Shown one piece after another: positions 1-7,127 of a stretch of DNA of 25,353 nt (its first letter is position 1; the number at the start of each line of letters is the position of its first letter). Made by a program: the position numbers and the translations under genes. Source of the stretch: an uncultured Eubacterium sp. (GTDB lineage: Bacteria > Bacillota > Clostridia > Lachnospirales > Lachnospiraceae); contig URGC01000024.1 in assembly GCA_900547255.1 (NCBI GenBank), positions 1 to 25,353 on the forward strand, read 5' to 3'. The notes under the pieces are model-generated. The model did not search any database. It worked only from the letters and a program-made list of their open reading frames with translations, and was not told the DNA's origin.

Positions 1-266
1 GTTATCAGTATAGTTGATTCTATAATACACGTTGCCAGCCTTTTGGAATGAAATCCTCCACTATATTTTCTTATAGTCATAAAAGGTATTACAAGAATCA
101 ACCCATTCAAGGGAACCCCCATTATTGCTGCAATAACAAGTGACAACAACAATGGGGATATTAACATTACAGCACTAGTAAGTGCATACTCATATAATTC
201 ACGATCCTCTGCACTTACTGCTCCCTTTTTTATCAGCCAGTTAACAATCACTGATTGATATTTCAT
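1..266 (-). CDS. AgrB-like autoinducer pre-peptide processing peptidase (3' end beyond window)
   Basis: AgrB proteins are membrane cysteine peptidases that cut the C-terminal part off the AgrD pre-peptide and help form the cyclic (thio)lactone signal. Translating the minus strand from ATG at 266 gives 88 open residues that run off the window edge. They contain a hydrophobic segment (about residues 31-63) followed by RKYSGGFHSKRLATC. This is the family signature: His73 and Cys80 have the same spacing as the catalytic His/Cys of staphylococcal AgrB. The start lies 2 nt after the stop of the AgrD-like gene, so the two are translationally linked. About half of the protein is visible if it has the usual length near 200 residues. 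The family assignment is firm; the exact peptide substrate is inferred from the neighbour. Confidence 0.9.
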   Translation of the reverse strand, partial: MKYQSVIVNWLIKKGAVSAEDRELYEYALTSAVMLISPLLLSLVIAAIMGVPLNGLILVIPFMTIRKYSGGFHSKRLATCIIESTILI

Positions 267-268
267 TA

Positions 269-409
269 TTACTTAATCTTCTTAAATCTGTCAATTGACT
301 TTGGCTGCTTAGGTTCATATGTAAGGACACATGATGCAGAATTAGCTTCTGTCTTTAATACAGTATCTAAAACCTTAACAAGCTTGCTGGCTGTTGTATT
401 TTTCTTCAT
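269..409 (-). CDS. AgrD-like cyclic lactone autoinducer pre-peptide (46 aa)
   Basis: This small gene directly upstream of the AgrB-like gene encodes 46 residues. It is built like AgrD: a basic, amphipathic N-terminal leader (MKKNTTASKLVKVLDTVLK), a central segment SASCVLTY, and a charged C-terminal tail beginning EPKQP. Cys27 followed by four residues ending in Tyr31 matches the usual five-residue thiolactone ring, so the predicted ring is C-V-L-T-Y. The EPKQP tail is typical of clostridial autoinducer pre-peptides and would be removed by AgrB. A strong ribosome binding site (AGGAGG) lies 9 nt before the ATG. The exact N-terminal trim point of the mature signal cannot be read from the sequence. 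Confidence 0.88.
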   Translation of the reverse strand: MKKNTTASKLVKVLDTVLKTEANSASCVLTYEPKQPKSIDRFKKIK

Positions 410-455
410 GAAGAATCCCCTCCTTTCATTCATAATTATCTATCTAACGAATTTA

Positions 456-484
456 ATTATACCGATTTGTACTTTAAATTTCTA
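456..484 (-). promoter_or_regulatory. Predicted promoter of the agrD/agrB-like operon
   Basis: On the minus strand a perfect -10 hexamer TATAAT (461-456) is preceded by a 17-bp spacer and a poor -35 (TAGAAA, 484-479). Its 5' UTR would be about 45 nt. A weak -35 with a paired repeat just upstream is the usual layout of an activator-dependent promoter. Confidence 0.55.
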
Positions 485-497
485 TGCACAATGAATG

Positions 498-527
498 AAG
501 TGACATCATCACTGCATAAAGCGACAT
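498..527. promoter_or_regulatory. Paired 9-bp direct repeat, candidate LytTR operator (site 1)
   Basis: AAGTGACAT at 498-506 and AAGCGACAT at 519-527 are direct repeats 21 bp apart start to start, that is two helical turns with a 12-bp spacer. LytTR-type regulators such as AgrA bind this kind of tandem site. The pair lies directly upstream of the predicted agrD promoter (minus) and also upstream of the XRE gene (plus). A second pair with the same core and spacing occurs at 1055-1084. The binding protein is inferred. Confidence 0.6.
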
Positions 528-706
528 TTTATCGATTTTTATATCAAAAATTGCATATACTACAGATAATATAATGCCACATATTTATTTTAAAATTCAA
601 TATGATATAGAGTATTTTCTATACCAGTTTATTCATTTTTAAACATCAAAATTGTACTATCTATACATACGTATAAAAATAATTTTTAGATAGGAAGAGT
701 GATAAT

Positions 707-1042
707 ATGGATAATACAGTAGATTATGTTGGAATTGGAAACAGAATAAAACACAGACGAGATGAGAAGCATATTACACAGTTACAACTAGCAGATTTAG
801 TTAACTGTTCAAGTAATCATATATCAACGATTGAATTAGCAAAAGCTCATCCAAGCCTTGAATTGATTATCAAGATTGCCGAAGCTCTTGAGACAACACC
901 TGATTACCTGCTTCTTGGATTAACACGCAGTGACAACACTTCGCAGGAACTTATTGATTCAATGAAGTTATTAAGTCCGCGCCATCTCAAATATGCCGAA
1001 CTTTGGATAGAGACTCTGCTAAACAGCAAAGATATTGATTAA
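707..1042 (+). CDS. XRE-family helix-turn-helix transcriptional regulator
   Basis: This is a 111-residue cytoplasmic DNA-binding protein. Residues about 10-72 form an HTH_3/Cro-C1 domain (IGNRIKHRRDEKHITQLQLA, followed by the recognition region NCSSNHISTIE and the conserved SLELIIKIAEAL). The C-terminal ~35 residues are a short helical tail. The ATG has a ribosome binding site (AGGAAG) 9 nt upstream. The gene sits between the divergent agrDB-like and LytTR/kinase arms, so it probably modulates one or both. A possible -10 (TATAAT, 570-575) without a good -35 lies downstream of repeat pair 1. Small XRE regulators often sit in peptide-signalling and mobile loci; a phage or toxin role is not supported by the context here. 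Its operator is not identified. Confidence 0.85.
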   Translation: MDNTVDYVGIGNRIKHRRDEKHITQLQLADLVNCSSNHISTIELAKAHPSLELIIKIAEALETTPDYLLLGLTRSDNTSQELIDSMKLLSPRHLKYAELWIETLLNSKDID

Positions 1043-1054
1043 ACAAAATGCATT

Positions 1055-1084
1055 AATCGACATATATTCCGCTTAAATCGACAT
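1055..1084 (+). promoter_or_regulatory. Paired 9-bp direct repeat, candidate LytTR operator (site 2)
   Basis: AATCGACAT occurs twice without mismatch, at 1055-1063 and 1076-1084, again exactly 21 bp apart. The shared core with site 1 is AA(G/T)(C/T)GACAT. The pair lies about 31 bp upstream of a -10 hexamer serving the response regulator and kinase genes, a position suited to an activator touching RNA polymerase. Autoregulation by the LytTR protein is inferred. Confidence 0.62.
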
Positions 1085-1092
1085 TTTTAATG

Positions 1093-1121
1093 TTTTATAT
1101 TTTCTAATTATCATATATAAT
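1093..1121 (+). promoter_or_regulatory. Predicted promoter of the response regulator / sensor kinase operon
   Basis: TATAAT at 1116-1121 is preceded by a 17-bp spacer and a poor -35 (TTTTAT, 1093-1098). It lies just downstream of operator site 2 and would give a leader of about 105 nt containing a hairpin. Confidence 0.5.
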
Positions 1122-1139
1122 ATATATGTTATGATACCA

Positions 1140-1173
1140 GGGTCAAAAGGGGGGGCAAAATACCTTTTGACCC
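1140..1173 (+). other. Perfect 11-bp stem hairpin with G-rich loop in the agr leader
   Basis: GGGTCAAAAGG (1140-1150) pairs perfectly with CCTTTTGACCC (1163-1173). The 12-nt loop starts with five Gs, so the plus strand has a run of seven Gs. No U tract follows directly. It lies between the predicted promoter and the response regulator start, so it would form near the 5' end of that mRNA. It could be an attenuator, a stabiliser, or an imperfect terminator for the XRE transcript. Confidence 0.6.
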
Positions 1174-1234
1174 CAACATCATTTTATTCTGTTAAATTGA
1201 ATAATAAAGATTAAAATAGTTTAAGGAATTTGCT

Positions 1235-1951
1235 ATGAATATATTTATATGTGATGACAATTCTATTATTCAGGAACAACTTCATGAATTATTGATAAAA
1301 TATTTTAATGATAAGTCTTACCCATCACCTGAGTTTTATATATATAATTCAGGTGATGCTCTTCTGAACTCTTCTCTTATACCTGACATTGTATTCCTTG
1401 ATATTGAAATGCCAGGCATTAATGGAGTTGAAGTCGGAAAGGAACTTCATAATAAATACAAAGATATAATTATTATAGTTATAACTGCTTATTCAGAATA
1501 TCTGGATGATGCAATGCGTTTTAATGTGTTTAGATACCTGTCAAAACCTATTAACAAACACAGACTATTCAGAAATCTTGATGATGTTCTTGAGCAGATT
1601 AACAAGCGTTCTTGCAATATCCTTATAAATGACTCTAATACATCATACAACGTATCAACTGATGATATAATAATGATAGAAACGTTGGCAAGCAAAAGAA
1701 AAACTTTAATCCATACAACCAAATCTGATTATGAATCAATTGATAGCATGCAGCATTGGTTTGATTTATTAAAAGACAAAGGTAATTTCTATCAATCAAA
1801 TCGTTCATATATTATTAATCTTACATATGTTACCAGTTTTAATCAGGACACAATACAGTTATACAATGGCAAATTCAAAGCTTATATGACCAAAAGAAAA
1901 TTACACAATTTTAAAGCTAGATATCTCATGTATATAGAACACCTTAATTAA
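1235..1951 (+). CDS. LytTR-family response regulator (AgrA-like)
   Basis: This 238-residue response regulator has an N-terminal receiver domain (about 1-120) and a C-terminal LytTR DNA-binding domain (about 130-235). The phospho-acceptor is Asp56 in IVFLDIEMPG, with acidic residues at ICDD near the start and the lysine in YLSKP. The LytTR part contains the typical NFYQSNRSYIINLTYV stretch. The ATG has AAGGA 7 nt upstream. It precedes the sensor kinase, the reverse of the staphylococcal order, and is almost certainly its partner. Family knowledge says such proteins bind two direct repeats one or two turns apart; the paired repeats at 498-527 and 1055-1084 fit. It probably activates the agrDB-like operon and its own operon. 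Confidence 0.92.
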   Translation: MNIFICDDNSIIQEQLHELLIKYFNDKSYPSPEFYIYNSGDALLNSSLIPDIVFLDIEMPGINGVEVGKELHNKYKDIIIIVITAYSEYLDDAMRFNVFRYLSKPINKHRLFRNLDDVLEQINKRSCNILINDSNTSYNVSTDDIIMIETLASKRKTLIHTTKSDYESIDSMQHWFDLLKDKGNFYQSNRSYIINLTYVTSFNQDTIQLYNGKFKAYMTKRKLHNFKARYLMYIEHLN

Positions 1952-1974
1952 TTATGGAAGGATTCGGTAGTATT

Positions 1975-3324
1975 ATGAACATTTTTCTATATTATGCTTT
2001 TGTCTTTATTATAGAAGCAATTATATTTTATATATATTGCTATCGCTTATTTGGTTCTAACGACCAAAAAATACGTGACTTTTTTATAATATTATTATCA
2101 TACTCTATATTAATCCCTATAGCCCTTTTAAATCTTCCTTGGTTAAATTGCATTGGATTTTTCCTGGTCAATATATTACTTTTATATTTTTTTAAGCATG
2201 CCAGATTATCAATTGCTTTCTTTCACACATTTATACTTATTGCATTAATGTCTGTTTCGGAATTAATTGTTATGAATATTATTCCCAATATAAGAATCAG
2301 ATCATATAGAGAAATAAACACCATTAATAATGGGGATTTACTATTTTTGATATTAAATAAGATTCTATATCTTATTTCTTCACAACTGGCTGGCAGTATT
2401 TCCAGAGATAAATCTATAATAAATGAATATGATAAAAGCACGCTTTTTTTATCAATTGTCTCTGCAATCTCTGCCTCCATTATTTACATTCTATTACTTA
2501 TCTGTCTGAATATACCGATGGAAGTACTATACTATAATCTTCTGACTTTCTGTGCGTTTCTGCTTCTGGTACTGACATTGATTATATTTGCCATGCACTA
2601 TCACTACCAGCTAAAAGCTCGTGAATACGCTGACATGCAGCTACAACTCCAGAAAGAATACGATACTGAGGAATATTATAAAGCTATCATTTCTAATGAT
2701 GAGCAACAGCATATTCTAATACACGATATTAAAAATCACCTTATCACGTTAGCTGGACTTAATGAAACTGGTGACAAAGATAACGTAGATAAATATATAC
2801 AGGGTATTCTGTCAAATGGTGCATTTAAAAATCCACGACGTCTATGCGACCATAAAATTATGAATATAATTCTTACACGATATATGAATCTTTGTCAGCA
2901 AAACAAAATAACATTTACAATAGATATAAGAAGTAACACTCTTACCAATTTTACAGACGAAGCTCTGACTACGCTTTTCTGCAATCTGCTTGACAACGCA
3001 TTTGCTGCTGCCAAATCAGCAAGAGAGCATTATGACATGTGTGACAAGGGCGAGCGCGATAAAGAATGGGAAGATTTTTACGCCTCATATATAACACTTG
3101 ATGTTAAACATTCCAATACAAATCAGACACTTATTGTTTTAGTCAATTCATGCACTGCTGACCCATTTTCCAGGGATGGCAGACTTCTCACAACTAAATC
3201 CAACAAGCGGTTTCATGGGTATGGCTTAAGAAGCGTGCACAATATTGTTGAACGCAATAATGGCAGTATAGAACAATACTATAAAGAAGAACGTAATGAA
3301 TTTCATACAATAATATTAATGTAA
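1975..3324 (+). CDS. AgrC-like GHKL sensor histidine kinase
   Basis: This is a membrane-bound sensor kinase. Starting at the second ATG (1975) gives 449 residues; the first in-frame ATG (1954) would give 456, but it has no ribosome binding site, while AAGGA inside that extension lies 12 nt before 1975. The N-terminal ~210 residues contain six or seven hydrophobic spans, as in peptide-sensing AgrC kinases. A linker helix leads to the dimerisation motif LIHDIKNHL, with the phospho-acceptor His about residue 250. The GHKL ATPase follows, with an N box (CNLLDNAFAAA) and a short glycine loop (GYGLRSVHNIVERNNG). The gene starts 23 nt after the response regulator stop. It probably detects the cyclic peptide from the divergent agrD-like gene. 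A perfect hairpin terminator follows. Confidence 0.9.
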   Translation: MNIFLYYAFVFIIEAIIFYIYCYRLFGSNDQKIRDFFIILLSYSILIPIALLNLPWLNCIGFFLVNILLLYFFKHARLSIAFFHTFILIALMSVSELIVMNIIPNIRIRSYREINTINNGDLLFLILNKILYLISSQLAGSISRDKSIINEYDKSTLFLSIVSAISASIIYILLLICLNIPMEVLYYNLLTFCAFLLLVLTLIIFAMHYHYQLKAREYADMQLQLQKEYDTEEYYKAIISNDEQQHILIHDIKNHLITLAGLNETGDKDNVDKYIQGILSNGAFKNPRRLCDHKIMNIILTRYMNLCQQNKITFTIDIRSNTLTNFTDEALTTLFCNLLDNAFAAAKSAREHYDMCDKGERDKEWEDFYASYITLDVKHSNTNQTLIVLVNSCTADPFSRDGRLLTTKSNKRFHGYGLRSVHNIVERNNGSIEQYYKEERNEFHTIILM

Positions 3325-3331
3325 TTATTAA

Positions 3332-3355
3332 AGCCTGAGTTATTAGACTCAGGCT
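3332..3355. terminator. Bidirectional intrinsic terminator between the agr-like operon and aguB
   Basis: AGCCTGAGT (3332-3340) pairs perfectly with ACTCAGGCT (3347-3355) around a 6-nt loop. T-rich sequence follows on the plus strand (AAATTTCTTTT) and on the minus strand (TTAATAATTA), so it can stop both converging operons. Confidence 0.85.
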
Positions 3356-3396
3356 AAATTTCTTTTGAATTGCAATTATGGTAGCAGGCCTATGAT

Positions 3397-4302
3397 TTAA
3401 GAATTAGTAATCTTCCCATACATATCTGGTCTTCTATCCCTGAAAATTCCCCAAGACTGTCTGTCTCTGCGGAACTCATCAAGGTCGAATTCAGCGACAA
3501 GAACGGCTTCCTCATCTCTTCCTGCGCTCTCAATTATTTCACCAGTATTATCTGTTATAAATGACGAACCGTAAAACGTAAGAGAACTGCTCTGTCCACC
3601 ATTTTCTTCACATGGTTCTACATTTTCAAGGCCAATGCGGTTAGCCGCAACTACCGGACACAGATTAGAACCCGCATGTCCCTGCATACATCTTCTCCAG
3701 TGCGGCATGCTGTCACATTCAAGTATCGGCTCACTTCCGATTGCTGTAGGATAGAAAAGAATCTCTGCTCCCATAAGTGCCATAGCTCTTGCAGCCTCTG
3801 GAAACCACTGATCCCAGCATATTCCGACACCTATAACACCATACATTGTATCAAACACCTTAAATCCCGTATTTCCTGGAATAAAATAAAATTTTTCCTG
3901 ATAATAATGGTCATCCGGTATATGTGTCTTTCTATATATTCCAAGATTAGTTCCATCCGCATCAATTACAGCAACCGTATTATAGAACTGATTAATATCC
4001 TTCTCATAAAAACTGACAATAATCACAATTCCTAATTCCTTTGCAACCTCCGTAAAATGCTTCACCGCATCATTATCATCTACTGATTTCGCAAATTCAT
4101 AATAATCATATCGCCTTTCCTGACAAAAATACTGCCTCTCAAACAATTCCGGTAAAAGCACAATATCAGCCCCCTTACCAGCCGCCTCACGAACCAATCT
4201 GTCAGCACAAGCTATATTAACCGCAACAATATCATCAACCCCTGCCGGATTACAATTCATCTGAATCGCTGCAACCCTGACCCTAGAACTTTCTCTCCTC
4301 AT
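3397..4302 (-). CDS. aguB: N-carbamoylputrescine amidase
   Basis: This nitrilase-superfamily amidohydrolase splits N-carbamoylputrescine into putrescine, CO2 and ammonia in the cytoplasm. The 301-residue protein has the Glu-Lys-Cys triad in the expected places: Glu52 in LLPELFE, Lys125 in YRKTHIPDD, and Cys162 in GVGICWDQWFPEAAR. The last motif and the PDDHYYQEKFYF stretch are typical of the AguB/CPA subgroup rather than general nitrilases. The ATG is preceded by AAAGGAG at 7 nt. It is the last gene of the polyamine cluster, separated from agmatine deiminase by about 430 bp holding the large inverted repeat. Its presence next to an AguA homologue makes the substrate assignment strong. Confidence 0.93.
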   Translation of the reverse strand: MRRESSRVRVAAIQMNCNPAGVDDIVAVNIACADRLVREAAGKGADIVLLPELFERQYFCQERRYDYYEFAKSVDDNDAVKHFTEVAKELGIVIIVSFYEKDINQFYNTVAVIDADGTNLGIYRKTHIPDDHYYQEKFYFIPGNTGFKVFDTMYGVIGVGICWDQWFPEAARAMALMGAEILFYPTAIGSEPILECDSMPHWRRCMQGHAGSNLCPVVAANRIGLENVEPCEENGGQSSSLTFYGSSFITDNTGEIIESAGRDEEAVLVAEFDLDEFRRDRQSWGIFRDRRPDMYGKITNS

Positions 4303-4453
4303 ACTCCATCTCCTTTTTCTTTATATACCAACTTTATCCAACTCAATCATTTTAACAACATACTATAGCAGTACCAAAGGATATCCCATGCCACCACACG
4401 CCTCCACACGGCGCTCCGCGCCGGCTGATTCCATCAGCCGCGCTCGAAACCTT
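4303..4453. other. Gene-free flank of the palindromic element with two small GC-rich hairpins
   Basis: This is the left part of the ~430-bp gap between aguA and aguB. It holds two adjacent small hairpins: GGCGC-tcc-GCGCC (4410-4422) and CGGCTGAT-tcc-ATCAGCCG (4422-4440). The GC-rich character starts near 4390 and has no coding frame I can support. The part next to aguB (4303-4385) is ordinary AT-rich leader. Confidence 0.5.
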
Positions 4454-4716
4454 CCCGCGCAAGCTCCCAGCGAAGCCTCTGTGCAGTGGAGGGCTGCTAT
4501 GGGGAAAACTTGCATGATGACGGTCGTGTGGCTCTTAGGGCTGCATTAGGCAAAAGCTAATCTCCCTGCTAAACGTCCAAGCGAAGCGCGTTTTTAGCAG
4601 GGAGATTTAATAAGCTTTGCCGTTGCTGCCCTTAGAGCCACTAGACAAGGAAGCCCGCAAGTTTTCCCCATAGCAGTCCTCCACTGCACAGAGGCTTCGC
4701 TGGGAACTTCCGCGGG
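4454..4716. repeat. Large GC-rich inverted repeat (palindromic intergenic element, ~263 bp)
   Basis: The outer arms 4454-4513 and 4657-4716 are reverse complements at 57 of 60 positions. Nested arms follow: 4528-4544 with 4625-4641 (two mismatches in 17), a bulged pairing near 4549-4559, and a perfect 15-bp stem 4559-4573 with 4593-4607. The tip contains the small hairpin GCG-AAG-CGC. The whole unit folds into one long rod on either strand. It is clearly richer in G and C than the genes around it and sits inside an otherwise compact operon, between the stop of agmatine deiminase and the leader of aguB. No coding frame, transposase or target duplication is visible. It may be a dispersed repeat, a MITE-like element, or a structured RNA within the operon transcript. 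Confidence 0.85.
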
Positions 4717-4732
4717 AACCGGGAGACCACCT

Positions 4733-5872
4733 CTACTCCGGAATCTGCTGTGTAATGCAATGTATATTCCCCCCGCCCAGTATTATATCTCTCGCATATA
4801 TTCCAATAACTTCTCTATCCGGCATAAGCTCCGCTAAAAGCTTCACTGCCGCCTCATCATTATCATCACCAAACTGTGGAACAAGTACAACCCCATTCGC
4901 TATATAGAAGTTGGCATAGCTTGCGGCAAGTCTCTCTCCTGCCTCACGCACATCCTCGCCCTCTTCAAATTCATATCCTTTAAGCTCCTCCTCCGTTATC
5001 GTCACAGGAATCTTAGGAATATGAAGCTTATGTACATTAATCCTTCTTCCTCTGGCATCAGTCTCACGCATAAGCACATCTAAATCAGCCTTAGAATATT
5101 CATACTGAGGGTCATTCTCATCATCTGTCCATGCAAGCACCACATTTGCAGGTGATGTAAATGCACATACATTATCTACATGCTCATTAGTCTCGTCATT
5201 ATATATTCCATAAGGAAGCCATATAACCTTGCTTACACCAAGATAATCCATAAGCTTTGCTTCAATCTGCTCCTTTGTAAGTTCCGGATTACGCCCCTTG
5301 CTAAGAAGACAGCGCTCAGTTACAATAGCTGTTCCCTCGCCATCAACATGAATAGAACCGCCTTCCAGCACAAATGGAGATGCATCATAATAATCATAAC
5401 CAGTACTGTCACAGAAATTTGATGCTGCTTTGTCATCCTTATCCCAGTTGGCATATAGTCCATCATAATCTCCGCCCCACGCATTGAATGTCCAGTTGAT
5501 TCCACGGACACATCTTACCTGTGAAGCTTCTTTAACCACATACGTAGGTCCGACATCCCTCGCCCATGCATCATCCGACTCAATTACAGTCACATGAATA
5601 TTATCTTTAATATCTGATGAGACCTCAGAATTACAATCTGACAAAAGATACTCCTGAACTTCTTTAACATGTTCAGAATCGCAGAGCATATACATTTCCT
5701 CATGCTTAGCAATTATCCCTGCAAGCCTGGCAAATACTTTCTTGGCTGCAACACCGCCATTAGGCCATGAACCCGGTCTTACCGGCCATATCATAATCGT
5801 TCCAGCATGTTTTTCAAATTCTGCCGGCATATGAAATCCATCACGCAGCGGCACTGAATTATTAATAATCAT
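4733..5872 (-). CDS. aguA: Agmatine deiminase
   Basis: This guanidino-modifying enzyme of the peptidyl-arginine-deiminase superfamily hydrolyses agmatine to N-carbamoylputrescine and ammonia. The 379-residue protein shows the family N-terminus (DGFHMPAEFEKHAGTIMIWP), the active-site region DDAWARDVGPTYV, the WGGDYDG segment, EGGSIHVDGEGT, and the C-terminal catalytic GGGNIHCITQQIP with Cys372. I place the start at ATG 5872, directly after the stop of the upstream decarboxylase (TGA-T-ATG). A TTG at 5908 would add 12 residues and overlap the upstream gene by 35 nt. The family usually starts close to the DGF motif, which favours the ATG. It works between arginine decarboxylase and aguB; the product assignment is strong. 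Confidence 0.93.
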   Translation of the reverse strand: MIINNSVPLRDGFHMPAEFEKHAGTIMIWPVRPGSWPNGGVAAKKVFARLAGIIAKHEEMYMLCDSEHVKEVQEYLLSDCNSEVSSDIKDNIHVTVIESDDAWARDVGPTYVVKEASQVRCVRGINWTFNAWGGDYDGLYANWDKDDKAASNFCDSTGYDYYDASPFVLEGGSIHVDGEGTAIVTERCLLSKGRNPELTKEQIEAKLMDYLGVSKVIWLPYGIYNDETNEHVDNVCAFTSPANVVLAWTDDENDPQYEYSKADLDVLMRETDARGRRINVHKLHIPKIPVTITEEELKGYEFEEGEDVREAGERLAASYANFYIANGVVLVPQFGDDNDEAAVKLLAELMPDREVIGIYARDIILGGGNIHCITQQIPE

Positions 5873-5873
5873 A

Positions 5874-7091
5874 TCACGATAATCTTTCTTTAAAATCACT
5901 ATATCCAAACCTTTTTACAAGACTGCACTCTGTTCCAGACAGCTTATATATAGAAGGAAGTGGCATTCCATTAAATGTATTATTCTTAACCATCGAGTAT
6001 ATCGCCATATCCTTGAACACAAGCCTGTCTCCGATATGAATTTCATGGTCAAATGTGTAATCCCCTATTATGTCTCCTGCAAGACATGTATAAGAAGATA
6101 ATCTGTACAAGAATCTGTGAGAATCTTTGCAGCCTTTATCATGGCTCTCTGGCACTTCATTCATACCCATAGCCTCTTTAACTTCTTCTTCCGAAGCTAT
6201 AACAGCTCCATCAAGCGGCGGTGTATAAGGCATCTCAAGCACATCCGGCATATGACACGCTGCCGAGGCATCAAGAATAAGTGTCTTAATCCCATTGTCA
6301 ACAATATCCATAACCTCTGTGACAAGATATCCTGCATTAAGCGCAACCGCCTCTCCCGGCTCAAGATAAACCATCACATTATATCTGTCACGGATTCGTT
6401 CTATGCAGCTTATAAGCTTATCAATATCATAATCTTCTCTTGTTATATGATGTCCACCGCCAAAATTAATCCATGACATCTGTCCCATATATTTTCCAAA
6501 TGAAGCTTCAAGCGCATCAAGCGTTTTTTCAAGGTCATCTGAATTCTGTTCGCAGAGTGTATGAAAATGCAGTCCAGATACGCCATCCAACAGTCCCGGT
6601 TCAGCTTTAAGTGCATTCTCCAGATTACTTATGGTAACGCCAAGCCTTGAACCCGGTGAGCATGGGTCATATATGGCATGCTCGCCTTGCGTTGAACACT
6701 CAGGATTAACACGCAGTCCTATACTCACTCCGGCATCAATGCACTGCTTCTTGAATTTCTTTAACTGATTAACAGAATTAAATACAATATGGTCACATAT
6801 CTTCACCAGCTCATCCATATCTTCCTGCTTAAATGCCGGTGCAAACACATGGTTTTCCTTACCCATCTCTTCTTTTCCAAGTCTCGCCTCGAAAAGCCCA
6901 CTCGCAGTAGTTCCGATTATGTACTTTCCAATTAGTCCATACTCACAAAAGTTAGAGAATGCTTTCTGCGCCAGTAATATATGACATCCTGTTCTATCCT
7001 GCACATTTTTTAAAATCTCAAGATTCTCTATCAGTTTATTCTCGTCAATAACATATGACGGTGTCTCAATTTCATTGAATTTCATATTCAT
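5874..7091 (-). CDS. nspC: Carboxynorspermidine/carboxyspermidine decarboxylase
   Basis: This PLP enzyme of the alanine-racemase fold (fold III) decarboxylates carboxyspermidine to spermidine, and carboxynorspermidine to norspermidine in some species. The 405-residue protein starts with ETPSYVIDENKL and carries the PLP lysine as Lys43 in LLAQKAFS. The substrate-binding motifs HFHTLCEQ, EPGEAVA (from residue 244) and the CHMPDVLEMPY stretch (from residue 279) distinguish this subgroup from diaminopimelate decarboxylase. ATGs at 7091 and 7085 are both possible and neither has a strong ribosome binding site. It follows its pathway partner, carboxyspermidine dehydrogenase, after 36 bp and is translationally coupled to agmatine deiminase. 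Spermidine rather than norspermidine is inferred because the operon makes putrescine. Confidence 0.93.
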   Translation of the reverse strand: MNMKFNEIETPSYVIDENKLIENLEILKNVQDRTGCHILLAQKAFSNFCEYGLIGKYIIGTTASGLFEARLGKEEMGKENHVFAPAFKQEDMDELVKICDHIVFNSVNQLKKFKKQCIDAGVSIGLRVNPECSTQGEHAIYDPCSPGSRLGVTISNLENALKAEPGLLDGVSGLHFHTLCEQNSDDLEKTLDALEASFGKYMGQMSWINFGGGHHITREDYDIDKLISCIERIRDRYNVMVYLEPGEAVALNAGYLVTEVMDIVDNGIKTLILDASAACHMPDVLEMPYTPPLDGAVIASEEEVKEAMGMNEVPESHDKGCKDSHRFLYRLSSYTCLAGDIIGDYTFDHEIHIGDRLVFKDMAIYSMVKNNTFNGMPLPSIYKLSGTECSLVKRFGYSDFKERLS

Positions 7092-7127
7092 TTAATTATA
7101 ATTCCATCTAATTTGCATGTATTAATA

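Noticed and set aside
255..494. Plus-strand open frame of 79 codons opposite the AgrD-like gene
   Set aside because: No ribosome site or family match, while the minus strand encodes a clear AgrD/AgrB pair with a strong ribosome site.
4381..4730. CRISPR array, tRNA or rRNA fragment in the GC-rich gap
   Set aside because: There are no evenly spaced direct repeats, no cloverleaf and no recognisable rRNA sequence; the structure is one nested inverted repeat.
5873..5908. TTG start at 5908 for agmatine deiminase
   Set aside because: It would overlap the upstream gene by 35 nt and add residues not typical of the family; the ATG at 5872 directly follows the upstream stop.
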